Below, one piece after another: positions 24,956 through 36,450 of a stretch of DNA of 64,000 nucleotides. The position numbers were made by a program, and so were the translations under genes. Within the stretch, counting starts at the first letter, position 1. The number at the start of each line of letters is the position of its first letter. The notes beneath the pieces are model-generated. The model saw nothing but the letters and a program-made list of their open reading frames with translations. It was not told the origin of the DNA and did not search any database. The DNA is from Camarhynchus parvulus (taxonomy: Eukaryota > Chordata > Aves > Passeriformes > Thraupidae), in the NCBI RefSeq assembly GCF_901933205.1, contig NC_044571.1, positions 69,565,689 to 69,629,688 of the forward strand, given 5' to 3'.

Positions 24956-26811
24956 TTCAGGACTCAGCTTAACTGCTGAGGCATGATTTACTGAAATTAG
25001 TAATTGGTGTCCTTAATGACATTTAGTTCAGCTAGAAAACCCAGCCTGCAGAGGGCAATGAAGGTATGAAGAGCCTCAGGGCACTTCCATATCAAATCAC
25101 TTGGCTCCACACTTTGACAAAATATGTTCAAGACTCAAAAATCAGTAGCTTTGTCCACTGTACAAAAATATACTGATTGCCAACCAAAAGCTAATTATTT
25201 AATTTCATTGACTACATCCAGATTTGGAAATTCTGTATGCTTTTTCTATTTCTCCTGCAGTTTTTGAACGTGGGAATATGGAAAACTAGGTTCACACACC
25301 TAGCCTGGAGCAATGAGAGAGCACAAATTTTGACATGAAGCTGATAGAGTGAAAACTTGAACCTGTCTTTTGCTCCTCTTGAGCAAAGCCTTTGGCTCCA
25401 ACAAAATGCTACATTATATACTATATTTAATTTCATCAGAAATACAACAAAGGATCTATGATCAATACAATTGAAACAAAATAAAATACAGTGGGACCGC
25501 CTCTATATATTTATTCAGGCATTTCTTACCTTTTCTTGATATAAATCACTGCTTGGCTCATGACTGAGGGGTTCTTTACATAATTAGAAGAAACAGTTTA
25601 CCTTTTAGGGCATCAGTTAATTATACTTCAAGCTCACAAATTACAGTTGTTTTTCATTATCCACATATGGAACTGTAAAAGCAAAGCAAATGCTACTGTT
25701 ATAACACAGCATTCCTCTCCAAAGTTTACAAAAGCAGGGTGAGCTAATGGAAAAAGAACCACTAAATAAAGCACCAACTGGCCCGGTTTCTAGGCTTGCT
25801 TTTAACTTTTTCCCTTTTTTGGCCATTTCAGAAAAGATACTGTGATTTCTCCCACTTTATTTTTAACCAGACATGAAATAGCTAACAACAACTCTTATCT
25901 TTTTCAGAGACATGTTGAAACACGTTGGTTCAGATTAATGAGATTTGCATCTTAAGAAAATTATTCCAGCTCTGTTGCTCTATTTCCTTGTAAATAAGCA
26001 GACAAACAAGAAACTTCAGTTTCTCTATGTATGCTCATGCCCTTACTTGTTAGACCCAGACACTAAATTTATACTACACTGAACACAGGGAAACATTATA
26101 CCGCTTCAGATTAATAAATTCAGATTTTTTTAAAGATAGTGTTGTGGTCAATAATACTTACAGAACTTCTTATTAGCATATTTTGCAGAATGATTTCCTT
26201 CTACAAATTTAAACAGAATAAATGTATGTGAGCCTTTACAGTGTGAATAAATGCTCAGTCCTTCTAACACCATCTATGTTTGATGGTTACTTGGTCTTTG
26301 CTGAATATGGGAATAATTTGTTTGATTTCTAAGTACAATTACGTGTTCTGATGCAGAGCTAGTTTCTGAATTCCTTATAAAAACAATTACCTCCCGCTGT
26401 TCTTTAAAGAAAAAATTATGACTCATTTCTGTGGCTCCATCATCCATGTTTAATTTATGTAAATAACTTATGGTCTGATACCATGCAAGCATCACTGGCA
26501 TATTAATCCAAATAAATATATAAACTGATTGGAATGCAGAGTTGTCTCAGCACAACTGAAGTGCTTTAAAATTATTAACAAGTCTTCAATGTTCTATTCA
26601 AAAACAGATTATTTTCTTATATTGAAGTGGACTGAGCTTGTAGGACTGTAATTGCTTCTAAGAAAATGTATACATAAGGGTCTCCACCCTTCAATTAGAA
26701 TGTAAAAGTAGAATCACTCAGGTCCTGCTGATTCCTGAACTGATTCACAGATAAGTAAGGGGCTTATTTTCACCCAAGTTGAGGTCATAGCCCAAAATTC
26801 TTCATATACCA
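24956..26811. other. Intergenic stretch, no gene recognised
   Basis: AT-rich unique-looking sequence. No exon, RNA gene or clear repeat was recognised. Confidence 0.5.
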
Positions 26812-26870
26812 TTGGAGCAGATGACTCCCCTGAGGTCCCTTCCAACCCAAATCATTCTACAATTCTGCAC
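26812..26870 (+). mobile_element. Short CR1 LINE 3' tail
   Basis: The segment reads GGAGCAGATGACTCCC, GAGGTCCCTTCCAACC and then ATCATTCTACAATTCTG, matching the last ~60 bp of CR1. Confidence 0.75.
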
Positions 26871-28061
26871 TTCTATCACAAAGTACTAAATTGTCTTTGA
26901 CAGCCCTTTCTCCTGAAGCCAAAAACTTGTTCTTACAATCCTACATTATGTTGAGGGGAGGCAGAGGGGAAAGGGGAGAGAGAGTACCAAAGTTAAACAT
27001 GAGGTAATGCACTGTGGGATCTGGAACCACAACTGTACAAACTCTGGGATCAGACAATTTATGCAGGATGCTAAAAGCTGACACAGCTGTGAGAGGTTTG
27101 CTGTAGATGCTGTCTGAGAGCACACCTGATATAAAGACAAAAGACACAACACTGTAGGAAAATGTGAAACACAAAACTCTGGATGATGAATTTCCCTATG
27201 GATCTCATGGAAAAATCCAGTCTGAATTCTCATTGGAACAGAAGGAGATGCAAGGGCAGATATGCATTATTGATACGTGTGCTTTGTTGCTGAAGGATGT
27301 AATCTTTTTTCCCAAGAGCATAGTAGGGTTTTTTATATGATGTTGACATCTTGGACCAGGTAGTGCAGCATATACAAGGAAAGTTGAACTCAAAGAACAT
27401 ATCCAATTTTGCTGAGATCACATTGCAGAGCCAGTTATCCTGGCACTAAACCCCATCCTTATGGGGATAAAATAGAGTAGATTTCAGAGGTACTGTGTAA
27501 TTAATTCCAAAGGAGGCTTTGTCTCTAGTCTCAGGCACATGAACTGCACCTCCACAAAAGAGCAAAATTAAGGAAAACCTATCAAGAAAGAGTAAGATAT
27601 ATAGCAGCATGCTGGTTTATAATTCACTTTGAAGAAAATTAGGCACTGTGAAGTACTGAAGTAACCGCTGAGATTTCAGGAACAAAAAATATGTTACCAA
27701 TAATCAGAAAGTATGAAATACTATAAATCATTATTTTCTGACAACCCAGGGATCAGAATTTATGTTTTTTCTTGTTCAAGATGCTACAGAAAAAGCAGGC
27801 AGTTGGGCAGTAAGCAGGAACACTCAGTCTTTTGAAGGACTTTTATTTTATTAAAGTTGTCAGTGAAACCCTGAGATAACAGGAGAGACCTAGTGAAGTG
27901 CTCAGTGCAGGATTTCTTTATGGTTAACTCAGACAATAGCAGTGCCTAACTTGAGAGCACAGCTGCATTCTGATAGCCATGGTCCAGGTGTATAATTAGA
28001 GAAAGACACTGCAAGGAAAAAGGGAGAGAGATTCTAAGTGAGCAAAAATATGAGAGAAGCA
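26871..28061. other. Intergenic stretch, no gene recognised
   Basis: Unique-looking, AT-rich sequence with no supportable feature. Confidence 0.5.
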
Positions 28062-28155
28062 CGGGGATGAACAGACTTGTCCAAGGTCACAGGGCACGTC
28101 AGCACTGCAGACAAAACTCACATCTCCTGACTCCCAATCCAAGAATCACCCAGAC
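28062..28155 (+). mobile_element. MIR-like (core-SINE) relic
   Basis: ACTTGTCCAAGGTCACAGGG at 28075-28094, followed by a GTCAGCACTGCAG segment and CACATCTCCTGACTCCCAATCC at 28120-28141, follows the order of the conserved MIR/tRNA-derived SINE core found across amniotes. The copy is old and diverged. Confidence 0.55.
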
Positions 28156-29367
28156 AACAGAAGCATGACACAAAAGATGTAACTGAACATTAGGTTGTGT
28201 GAATCCGGGGCTCTCTGGGCTGCTCTAACTCTCCTTCTCTGCTGCTCCATCATTAAAAGCAAGCTATGATCGCTGACTTGTAACAAACAAATAACCTTGC
28301 TTCCGTGTCTGCAGCCATCACTCCTCCCCAAGCTTCCACTCAGCCTGGACTGTTTGATGCTTGCTGCTTTTGTGAAGCTTTTGAAATTAATGCTTTAAAG
28401 CCTGTAAAAGCAGCTCAGAAGAAAAAAAGAAGAAGACAGTTTTACATTTTTAAAAAGATGCTCTTATTCTCCTCACAGCTGAGTTTTGGTGGCAGCTTGT
28501 GAGCAGAATAGTAAGTGGGAGTTTTTGTTGTGTTTTTCCAGCCCAGTCTGTCTGGGCTGTGGAGATCCATACTTTTCTCATTTGTTTTTCACTGCAGTTA
28601 GGCCTTTCAAAGTCACCTCCTCAGCAGAGGCTGCCCCTGTGTGGACCAAAGAGAGGGGGTACACAGTGCTCAACTGGTTGAGCTGGATTGTGCCACTTTC
28701 CCCATCTTTGGGGACAGAGAAGGCCCTGTATTTCTCCAGCCCCCTTCTCTAGTCCTTAGCCAGTCAAGAGTCTGTGCACCTGCCTGTACACCATACCAGT
28801 GCAAATGCTTCTGTCTATGATCTACACAGACTTTCTCTAGATGTGCTAGCTGTCCCTTAGGGAAGAATTAATTCTACACCAACAAAAGAGCTCATACTAA
28901 CTGATTCCAAACAGAACCCTCCCAGAAAAGTCAAAGTGATCACGTGCACCAAAAGGCATTATCCAACCCTCTGGAGAGCAAAACCAACTCTTGGTTCTAC
29001 AGCTGGGAACCCACCACTAGCCTGAGTTAACACCAAGTGGATTGGGAATTTCAAGTCTTTGTCACACTGCTAATGATGCCACAAATCAGGTGAAATAGCT
29101 CCTGTGAGCAAATGACCACTGACACAACTGATACTTGAATTGTTGAGGCTTTTCTTGTCAGTTCCCAGCCTTCTACAGCAGACCTACAATACCAAATACC
29201 AAGATTATAGATCCAAATCACCCCAGCACATTCTCTACACCTCTCAATTGCTATCAAAATGCTCTGGCTCCTTCTCCCATCTCAAAATCCCCCTCAGCCT
29301 TATGCATCTCCCATGCAGCCCCCGAGCAGCTGGCAAGGCAACAGATGACATGGACTGTAGCTGATCA
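28156..29367. other. Intergenic stretch, no gene recognised
   Basis: No exon, RNA gene or named repeat was recognised. Confidence 0.5.
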
Positions 29368-29735
29368 TGGCATCATGGAATTATGGAGTGGTTTGGGTTG
29401 GAAGGGACCTTAAAGATCATTTAGTACCAACCCCTCTGCAAAGGTAGGGATGCTACCGACTAAATTGTGTTGCTCAGGGCACCATGCAACCTGGTCTTGA
29501 ACAATTCCAGGGATGATGCATCCACAACTTCTCTGGGCAACCTATGCCAGTGCCTCACTACCCTCTTGAGTAAAGAAATTTTTCCTAACATCTATTCTAA
29601 ATCTCTTCTTTTAGTTTAAAACCATTTCCTATGGCCTGTGTCTATCTGCCAGTGTAAAAAGTAAAATTTCCTCTTTTTTACGAGCCCCTTTAAGTACTGA
29701 AAGGCCACAATCATGTCTGATAACACCTGTGTGCT
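29368..29735 (-). mobile_element. CR1 LINE 3' fragment
   Basis: Left to right it shows the reverse complement of CR1: CATGGAATTATGGAGTGG, TTGGAAGGGACCTTAAAGATC, GGGCAACCTATGCCAGTGCC and AAACCATTTCCTATGGCC. The 3' end is at the left. The copy is about 370 bp long, with sequence similarity fading beyond about 29735. Confidence 0.9.
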
Positions 29736-32700
29736 ACCTGGGCAGCCCACACACATATACAGCCTGGTCAGCTGGATGAACCCTTCTGCCAGAACTAGAC
29801 ACCAATTTGAAGGTCTCTCCATGGTTTTCACAAAACTTGACAGAAATACATATCATCATTATAAATGTACAATATCTTTGAGGCTCCTATTTCTTTGCCA
29901 AACTGGGCTGAAATGTCCAAGCAATTAAAACTGCTGAGGGAACTTGCAGAGAGACAGATGGATAGGGAGACAGGATGATCACATAAGCTTTTTTTTTCCC
30001 CTTGAGGAAAACACATTAAAAAGAAAAAAGAAACCTACCCAAATGCATTGTTTGTACTTATGAATTGTTATCAGACTTAATTAAATTTTTATTTAAGTTC
30101 TTTCTCTGTATCAAGGTAAAATAACAAAAAAAAAAGTTATTTTATTAATTTTGATTTTGATTTTAAAAAATTGGCAGAAGTTGATCTGTACAAAAGTGTA
30201 CAAAAGGGTGAAAAATGCTTCTGAACCTTTTAAAAATTATTTTTCTTCAATAATTTTCAGAAATACTTAAACTTTCCTCATTTTGCATTTCAAGAATTTA
30301 ACTGAGAACCTAACACTGCGCTGCACTGAATGCATTTTCTAGTTTCTGCTTCTTCACTAAATTGGGAGGAAAAAACCACAAAAAACCCAGCATTGTACAC
30401 TATAGACTAAAATATCTTGAAGGGAGATGATGAAGACTGTTGTTAAAGGCATTTGACTTTGATCATCTTTAGAGGGCGATAAAAAAGAAAGTAAGATTAC
30501 TTTGGGAAAAAAATACATATGAAATCAGGCAGATTGTAAGGCTTCTGATAAAACACCACTCTTGGCAAGCTACACTGGAGAGAGGAGAAAAAAAAAAAAG
30601 GCAGTTTCTCTGTCCGTAATGTGTATTTTTTTTAACATTTACAAATTATTTTTGACTTAGCCACGCAGGGAGCCTACTTTCAACCCTCAATTTGAAAATC
30701 ATGGAGGCTTTATAAAGTCTTCCACCTGCATCTCTTTTTTGCATCACAGTTCTTTATCCTCTAAAGGATGAAAACCCTGGCATATAAAAACTTTGTTAAG
30801 CTGTCACTATCAATAGAGTAAAAAAAAATAATGGTTGACAAAGAAGAAACAAATTGCATCTTCGAATAAGTTTCCTTCATGCTCTTGTTAAAAGCTATAA
30901 CCTCTGATGTTAACTAAATTTAACCCTTTCTGACCCTTGCGGTGGCCCTTAACCTTTTCTTTATTCTGCTTCCTGTGGTTGCTGAAGAAAACTGGCCCAG
31001 TCATTGGAAAAGCGCTCTCTGTTGCACACAAAGCCCCAGCCTGGCTGCTAGTCTGTCAGGAGGGATAGAATAGACGGGGAGGTCAGCACCTGTGCTGAGA
31101 AGCAGGTGACAGGGAACTGCTTGGACCATTCTAGGGCAAGTTGTAATAGTTTCTACCCTTTAAATATCGCACTGTAGTTTCGGGTATTCAAGGCAGCGAA
31201 GTTCACATTTTCTTTGTGAATGCAGACTTTAAACAAATTAATCTATTGCTGTTCAACTGACTGTAAAATTAGTAGATTTACTGTTGCAAAAAAAAAAAAA
31301 AAAAAAAAAAAAAAGAAGAGAGCTTTCACTTCCACTTTAATAAGGTCACGGATGTGTCCTAGGCTGCCAACAAAAGCAGCTTTTAAAATCTTCGCAGCTG
31401 AACCCAACAACTTGCAAAGGCTGTAGAACAATGTCTTCAATGTACAGTGAAAACTCCTCTCCCTACAGTCAAGATGTAAAACTAGACAGTTAAAAAACTT
31501 TCTATACTGTGAAGTTTTAACTCTAATTGCATCTCACCCCAGGGACCCACAGGCTTGCTCTATGATTAACATTTTAACAAATTCAGTCAGCCTTGCTTTT
31601 CAGGGAGCAAAGTTGGTTCTTTGCCTGGATTCAAGTAATTCAGCCCAAGCAATTTAATGGCCGAGCATGCATCTTCAAAAGATTTGTTTTAATTCGCACA
31701 AAAGGGGTAGATTTCAGAAATCAAACAAAACTTTATCTGCTTCAACTATATTTGTATATTCTGTGCAGGACATCAGTTAGCAGTGATCACTTACCACTCA
31801 CTACAACAAAATTTTGGGGTTTGCTTTAATTTTTTGCTGTCTCTTGCTAGAATAAAAATAGAGAAGTTTGTGTAGGAAGCAACTTTCAAAAGCTGTGGAT
31901 GGGAAAGGAGTAAATGAGCTACTGCAGATCCAGAAATCTGGACCTACTACACACCCAGAATTTCTGTGTCCTTTAAATACATGTTTACTCTGACGTGTTC
32001 TCTGCCATATGGCAATGCTCAGCTCAGCACAAGGGAGTTTTTCATCTGAGTTATGTGCGAAAGTCTTTCATAAACACTAACGGGGAAAAGAACACTAAGG
32101 AGTGTACAGGGGAGGCTACGGCCCCTCTCTGAACCAGGGCTCTGCAGGAACACACAGCCACGACTATAACCAGCAGGAAGGTGGAGGGGGGCCATGCCAG
32201 CTGCCAGCAGGACTGGGGAGTGGGGAGGAGTAAGGGAATCTCTCCAAGTCTTCCCCAAATCTTCCCTGCTGAAACGCCCTGTGAAGGAGGGAATTACACA
32301 GAAAAAGCAGGAAAACAAGAGTTGCACAGAGTAAGCAGCTCTCCAGATGCTCAGTACTTTTGTAAGCACAAGTGTGCAGGAGACTAATCACAGATTTAGC
32401 AATAAAAGTGAAAAACCTGCTGTCCCAGGGCTACTGCTCCATGTCCAAGGGTCCCAGGCATTGCATAAACCCAAAAATATCAGTAATAAACTCCTGATGA
32501 TCTCATTTGGCACTTGAAATTTTTTTTACCAGATATTCATATGCACAGGTCCAGTTTAGGAAGCAGCAAGACATTCACCATGGACCAAGGAAAGACCAGT
32601 TCTCCACCCAGAGCCAGCAGGTATGAGCTCCTTGCAGGTGTTAGGCACTTCAGCAGCTTGCTTCCTGCTGCCACAAAATGAGTGATGAAGTCTGAATGAC

Positions 32701-32837
32701 AGTAAAGCATAGCCTCAGGCCTCCAGGTGAACACACTGTCATGCAGCTCAGGGCATCCTCACTCTTTGCTGGGCATTAGAAACTGCTCACTGTAACCATC
32801 ATGAACAGCTCTGGGGGGAGATTTTAAGTGGGTACTA
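29736..32837. other. Intergenic stretch, no gene recognised
   Basis: AT-rich unique-looking sequence including a 27-base A-run at 31288-31314. 30890-31230 is somewhat richer in CG dinucleotides than its surroundings and repeat-free. No coding exon is recognisable. Confidence 0.5.
31288..31314. repeat. Poly(A) run, 27 bases
   Basis: An uninterrupted run of 27 A residues after TTACTGTTGC. There is no recognisable processed gene copy just upstream, so it may be a plain homopolymer rather than a retroposon tail. Confidence 0.9.
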
Positions 32838-32920
32838 TGCTGGTGCTGGGTTGATGGCTAAACTAGATGATCTTGAAGGTCCCTTCCACCTTGGATGATT
32901 CTGTGATTCTTTGATTTTGA
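32838..32920 (+). mobile_element. Short CR1 LINE 3' tail
   Basis: It reads GGTGCTGGGTTGATGGC, then CTAGATGATCTTGAAGGTCC, ending GATTCTGTGATTCTTTG, the canonical CR1 3' end with its short terminal repeat. Confidence 0.85.
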
Positions 32921-35186
32921 AATTAACCCCAAAACACAGAAGGATTGGAACCAGTTTCCAACATCCTCAGGGAATACTGAAACCATCCCCCAGAAATCAG
33001 TTGTTACTGTGGAAGAAGTTTCTCAGTAGCATCTTGAGCCTCACAGTAATTAGTAACATTAATAACATCCACACTAGCAAATGTCTGCATTGCTCATGTA
33101 CAAGGACCAGAAATCTCTCCATCCACGCATCCTTTCCCTTCTCATATATTTGCATTTAAAATTAGCTGGGGAATGAAACGTCTACAGTTTGGCACAAGGT
33201 CTAGCATCTAGCAGAACAGGCCTTAATGTGGCACAAAAAAACAACAAAGTGAAAACAACAACTTTGTAAGTAAATGTCAAATTTTTAAAAAGAGGGGGGG
33301 AAAAGGCAGATGAAAATTAAGGATTTAAAAAGCAAATAAATGACTGAGTGTGTTGTCAGGGGTGGGCAGAAGATTATGTGCATCAGGCAAAGTAGAAGGA
33401 AGAAAGTTATTAACTGCACTTATTATGATAGTGTCTTTCAAATAATTAAGACTGCAGTCTCACTGTGGCAGGCGCATATAAAAACAGGGCCCCAGGACAA
33501 TTACAGTGTAAACAGACATGAGACAAAGAACAAGGAGAAAGAGTATAATGAACTCCCAGAAAGATCATGTTAATTGAGGACAAACTCCATTAGAAGACTG
33601 CACTATTTCTTGGCACACTATATTTAATTAGAAAGGCATGAAGTAAAACAAGGATCAGGTTTAAACTTAACAGAATTAAACAATGGGAAGAGAGAAGGAA
33701 TGTGATGTGTATGCTCTGAAGTACCTTGCTTTCATGCAGGTAGTTTTTATCTCTAGTGAAGAGGATTATTAGCTTTATTGCTGCTACTAACACTGCTGAA
33801 AATTACCTGTCTTGTGGGGATGGTTCTCAGAGTGGCAATCGTCGATAACTGCAAGGGGGCTGCTGACACTCTCTCTTCTAATGCATATTGCAGAGCTGAT
33901 GATGAAAAAATATCTCTCCAAGCCTCAGCTCTGCCAAAATTTCCCTTCATGCTTATTTAAATTCCACACTTGATTTCCAGACCATGAAAGGACCAGTAAA
34001 AATCTTTTTTGTTTCATCTTTTCTTATTGTGGAATATTTCACTCTCCACAACTGGATACTGTAGAATTTCAATAATTTATGTTTCAATAGCATCAAACTG
34101 AGATCCAGTTTTCTTAGGCATTCTACTGATGTGACGGTAATCCCTGCTCCCAAAGAGCTTACAACTCTAAAGGCATAAAGCCTGAGTGAAATAATAAAAA
34201 AAAGGACAAAATAGCAGGATGGAAAAATTCGGCTCTATTTGCATATAATAGGAGAAGCTACAGTTGTCATTTACGGTCTTAACACAGCTCACCATCTACT
34301 TGGCTAATTCTGTTACTGGCATTTTTCCAAATTCATTACTGCCAGTGACGACTTTTAATGAGGATAAGGTGATATGAATGAACTTCATAACGTGAACTGA
34401 TTTAGTGAAGTTTTCTGGGTTTGCACACGATTACCACATGACATCTGCTGTGAAGATGGAGAGCATGAAGCAATGACAGACCTTTTTTTACATATATGTA
34501 CCACAATGACAAAACAAAACCAGCAAGTACATGAAACTAAACCATTCTAAGACCATAGTTAAGAACAGAAAGCTTTCAACCCAGAACCATAAAGGTCAGG
34601 TTTTTATTGCATTTTTTCATCCTGGACAGAAGAGGGGGAGAGGAAAGAAGGGTCACTTAGCTGTGGCCTAAAGCATGTAAGATAAAAAGTTCTGATTATT
34701 TTTCAGGAAGGACAGCTGCTTCCCATAGCTTCATTATGTACTAAATTCTAAAGCACACGTTGAGTCTGAGTGTTGCTCCAGCTCCTGCCCGGATGGCTAA
34801 ACAGCATCCCTCAATAGGCACGAACCCCTGGGCTCCGGAGAGAGGTCCTCGGCAAACTCCAGCGCTGTTCAGTGGCTGACTGGAGTTACATGAATTTCAG
34901 CTTCTCTTTCAAAGGTTTCTGTCTCCAAATTGGACGCAGGAGCTCGCAAACCCGACGCAGAGCCTCTCCTACCAAAGAAGGTAACAAACCCAAGCACCCG
35001 AGACGCCTTCGGTCTGACTCACGCCGCTGCAGAGCCGCACACGCTGCTGACCCCTGCAGCCTCGGCTGTGCCGTGCGCTGCCCGCACACGGAGCGCGGCC
35101 CGCAGCCCCTGAGGGGGACAGGGACACGGGTACGGCTGTGCCACACAGCCCGGGGCTGGGCTGCATCCGCCTCTGGGGTCACCAGC
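32921..35186. other. Intergenic stretch upstream of MTIF3
   Basis: No gene is recognised. 34200-34460 is AT-rich, repeat-free and contains the second copy of the octamer 13-mer (34237-34249). GC content rises from about 34790 towards the CpG island. An AAG|GTAACA splice-donor-like site near 34980 could belong to an alternative upstream MTIF3 exon, but nothing else supports that. Confidence 0.5.
34237..34249 (+). promoter_or_regulatory. Octamer-containing 13-mer, second copy
   Basis: ATTTGCATATAAT, identical to 24108-24120. It sits in a block (34200-34460) with GGCTAATTC and TTTTAATGAGG motifs. It is only a candidate enhancer sequence. Confidence 0.25.
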
Positions 35187-35668
35187 TCGGGAAGGACACG
35201 GACCTGCTGGAGCGAGTCCAGAGGAGGGACACAAAGATGCTCTGAGGGCTGGAGCGCCTCTCCTATGGAGGCAGAACTGGGGCTGCTCCGTCTGGAGAAG
35301 GCTGCGGGGAAGCCTCACAGCAGCCTTCCCGTGCCTAATGGGGGCCTGTAAGAAACGTGGGAACTGACTTTCCGGGAGGGCCTCTAGTGACAGGACAATG
35401 GTTATGGTTTTAAACTAAAAGAGGGTAGATCTAGACTAGAGGTATGGAAGAAGTTTTTACAGGGAAGGTGATGAAACATTGTCACAGGTGGCTCAGAAGG
35501 ATGGATGGAGGATGCCTCATACCAGGAAACATTCAAGGTCAGGACACAGGGCTCTGAGCAACCTGATGGAGTTGAAGACGTTCCTGCTCTCCTGCTTATT
35601 GCAGAGGGATTAGCGAAGATGAGCTTTAAAAATCCTTTCCAACCCAAACCCAAATTCTGTGATTCTAT
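35187..35668 (+). mobile_element. CR1 LINE 3' fragment just upstream of the MTIF3 CpG island
   Basis: It reads from CTGCTGGAGCGAGTCCAGAG near 35203 through GGGGCTGCTCCGTCTGGAGAAG, GGTGATGAAACATTGTCACAGG and TTTCCAACCCAAACCC to ATTCTGTGATTCTATG at 35653-35668. The full canonical 3' terminus is present. The 3' end points toward MTIF3. Confidence 0.9.
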
Positions 35669-35689
35669 GCCTTAACACACACACAAAGC

Positions 35690-36450
35690 GCTCAGCACCC
35701 ACACAATCCCCGCTGGCAGCACCAAGCGGCCCTGTAGGGATGGCCCAGGGCACAGTGCGGAGCCTGTCCCCGCTGCGGCCCTCACACCCACAGCAGCGCA
35801 GCAAAGGCACGCAGGGGAACAGCAGCTCCCAACAACAGCGCGCACAGGGAACTGGGCACGCCACGTGTGTCGGCTTGGAAATGCGGGAGCACACAGGGAC
35901 ACAGGGACACACGGACCACGCTCGCGCGGCCGCTCCCACCACGCGCGCTCCCGCAGGCGCGCACCGGCGGAGGCGCGCTCCCGCCCACGGGCACGCGCGG
36001 GGCGGGGGCAAGAGGCGGAGGCGCGTGGGGAGGAAGAGGAAGAGGAGGAGCAGGAGGAAAAGGAAAGGAGAGAGGCGGGGCGTGCCGCAACTTCCCGGCG
36101 GCTCGGGCCGGTCCCTCGGCTGGGGCCGGCGGTTCGGCTCGGTTCGGCCCGGCCCGGCCCGGCCGGCAGGTAAGAGAGGGTCACAGGGAGCCAGGGGCAC
36201 ACGCAGTGACCTCCGCGACAGGCAGAGCCGGGAAGGCGGACATGACAGGGCACGGTCACACACCCACGTACAGCTCTTCTTCCCTGTTTACGGGGGGGAC
36301 GCCCACGGGATGCCGCCCCCCTCCCGTGAGGGCCGCCCGGCATGGGAAGCGCGGCTGCTCCCGCGGTTCCCGGTGTGCCGCTCCTTGGAGCTCCCACCCA
36401 GCGGAGTCAGGCGGCCTTGCCAACGCAAGGACGAGCGAAACGCACTAGGC
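35690..36450. promoter_or_regulatory. MTIF3: CpG island, MTIF3 promoter region
   Basis: CpG dinucleotides are very frequent from about 35690, with GGGGCGGGGG-type GC boxes near 36000 and a CACGTG E-box at 35862-35867. It ends in the CCCGG-rich run before a splice donor (CAG|GTAAGA, GT at 36170). Its position and orientation fit the promoter and first non-coding exon of MTIF3. The large open frames on both strands here reflect GC-rich, stop-poor composition. Confidence 0.75.
36090..36169 (+). other. MTIF3: MTIF3 first (5' UTR) exon, 3' boundary well defined
   Basis: A consensus donor CAG|GTAAGA places the exon end at 36169. The transcription start is not determined and 36090 is only approximate. 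Joining to the acceptor at 38077 puts AG then A before the ATG, giving purine at -3, a good initiation context. Alternative 5' exons are likely in this gene family but not demonstrable here. Confidence 0.5.

Noticed and set aside
1..35186. LNX2 coding exons
   Set aside because: Expected on this side from mammalian gene order, but no RING, NPAY-like or PDZ coding segment was recognised. It probably lies outside the window.
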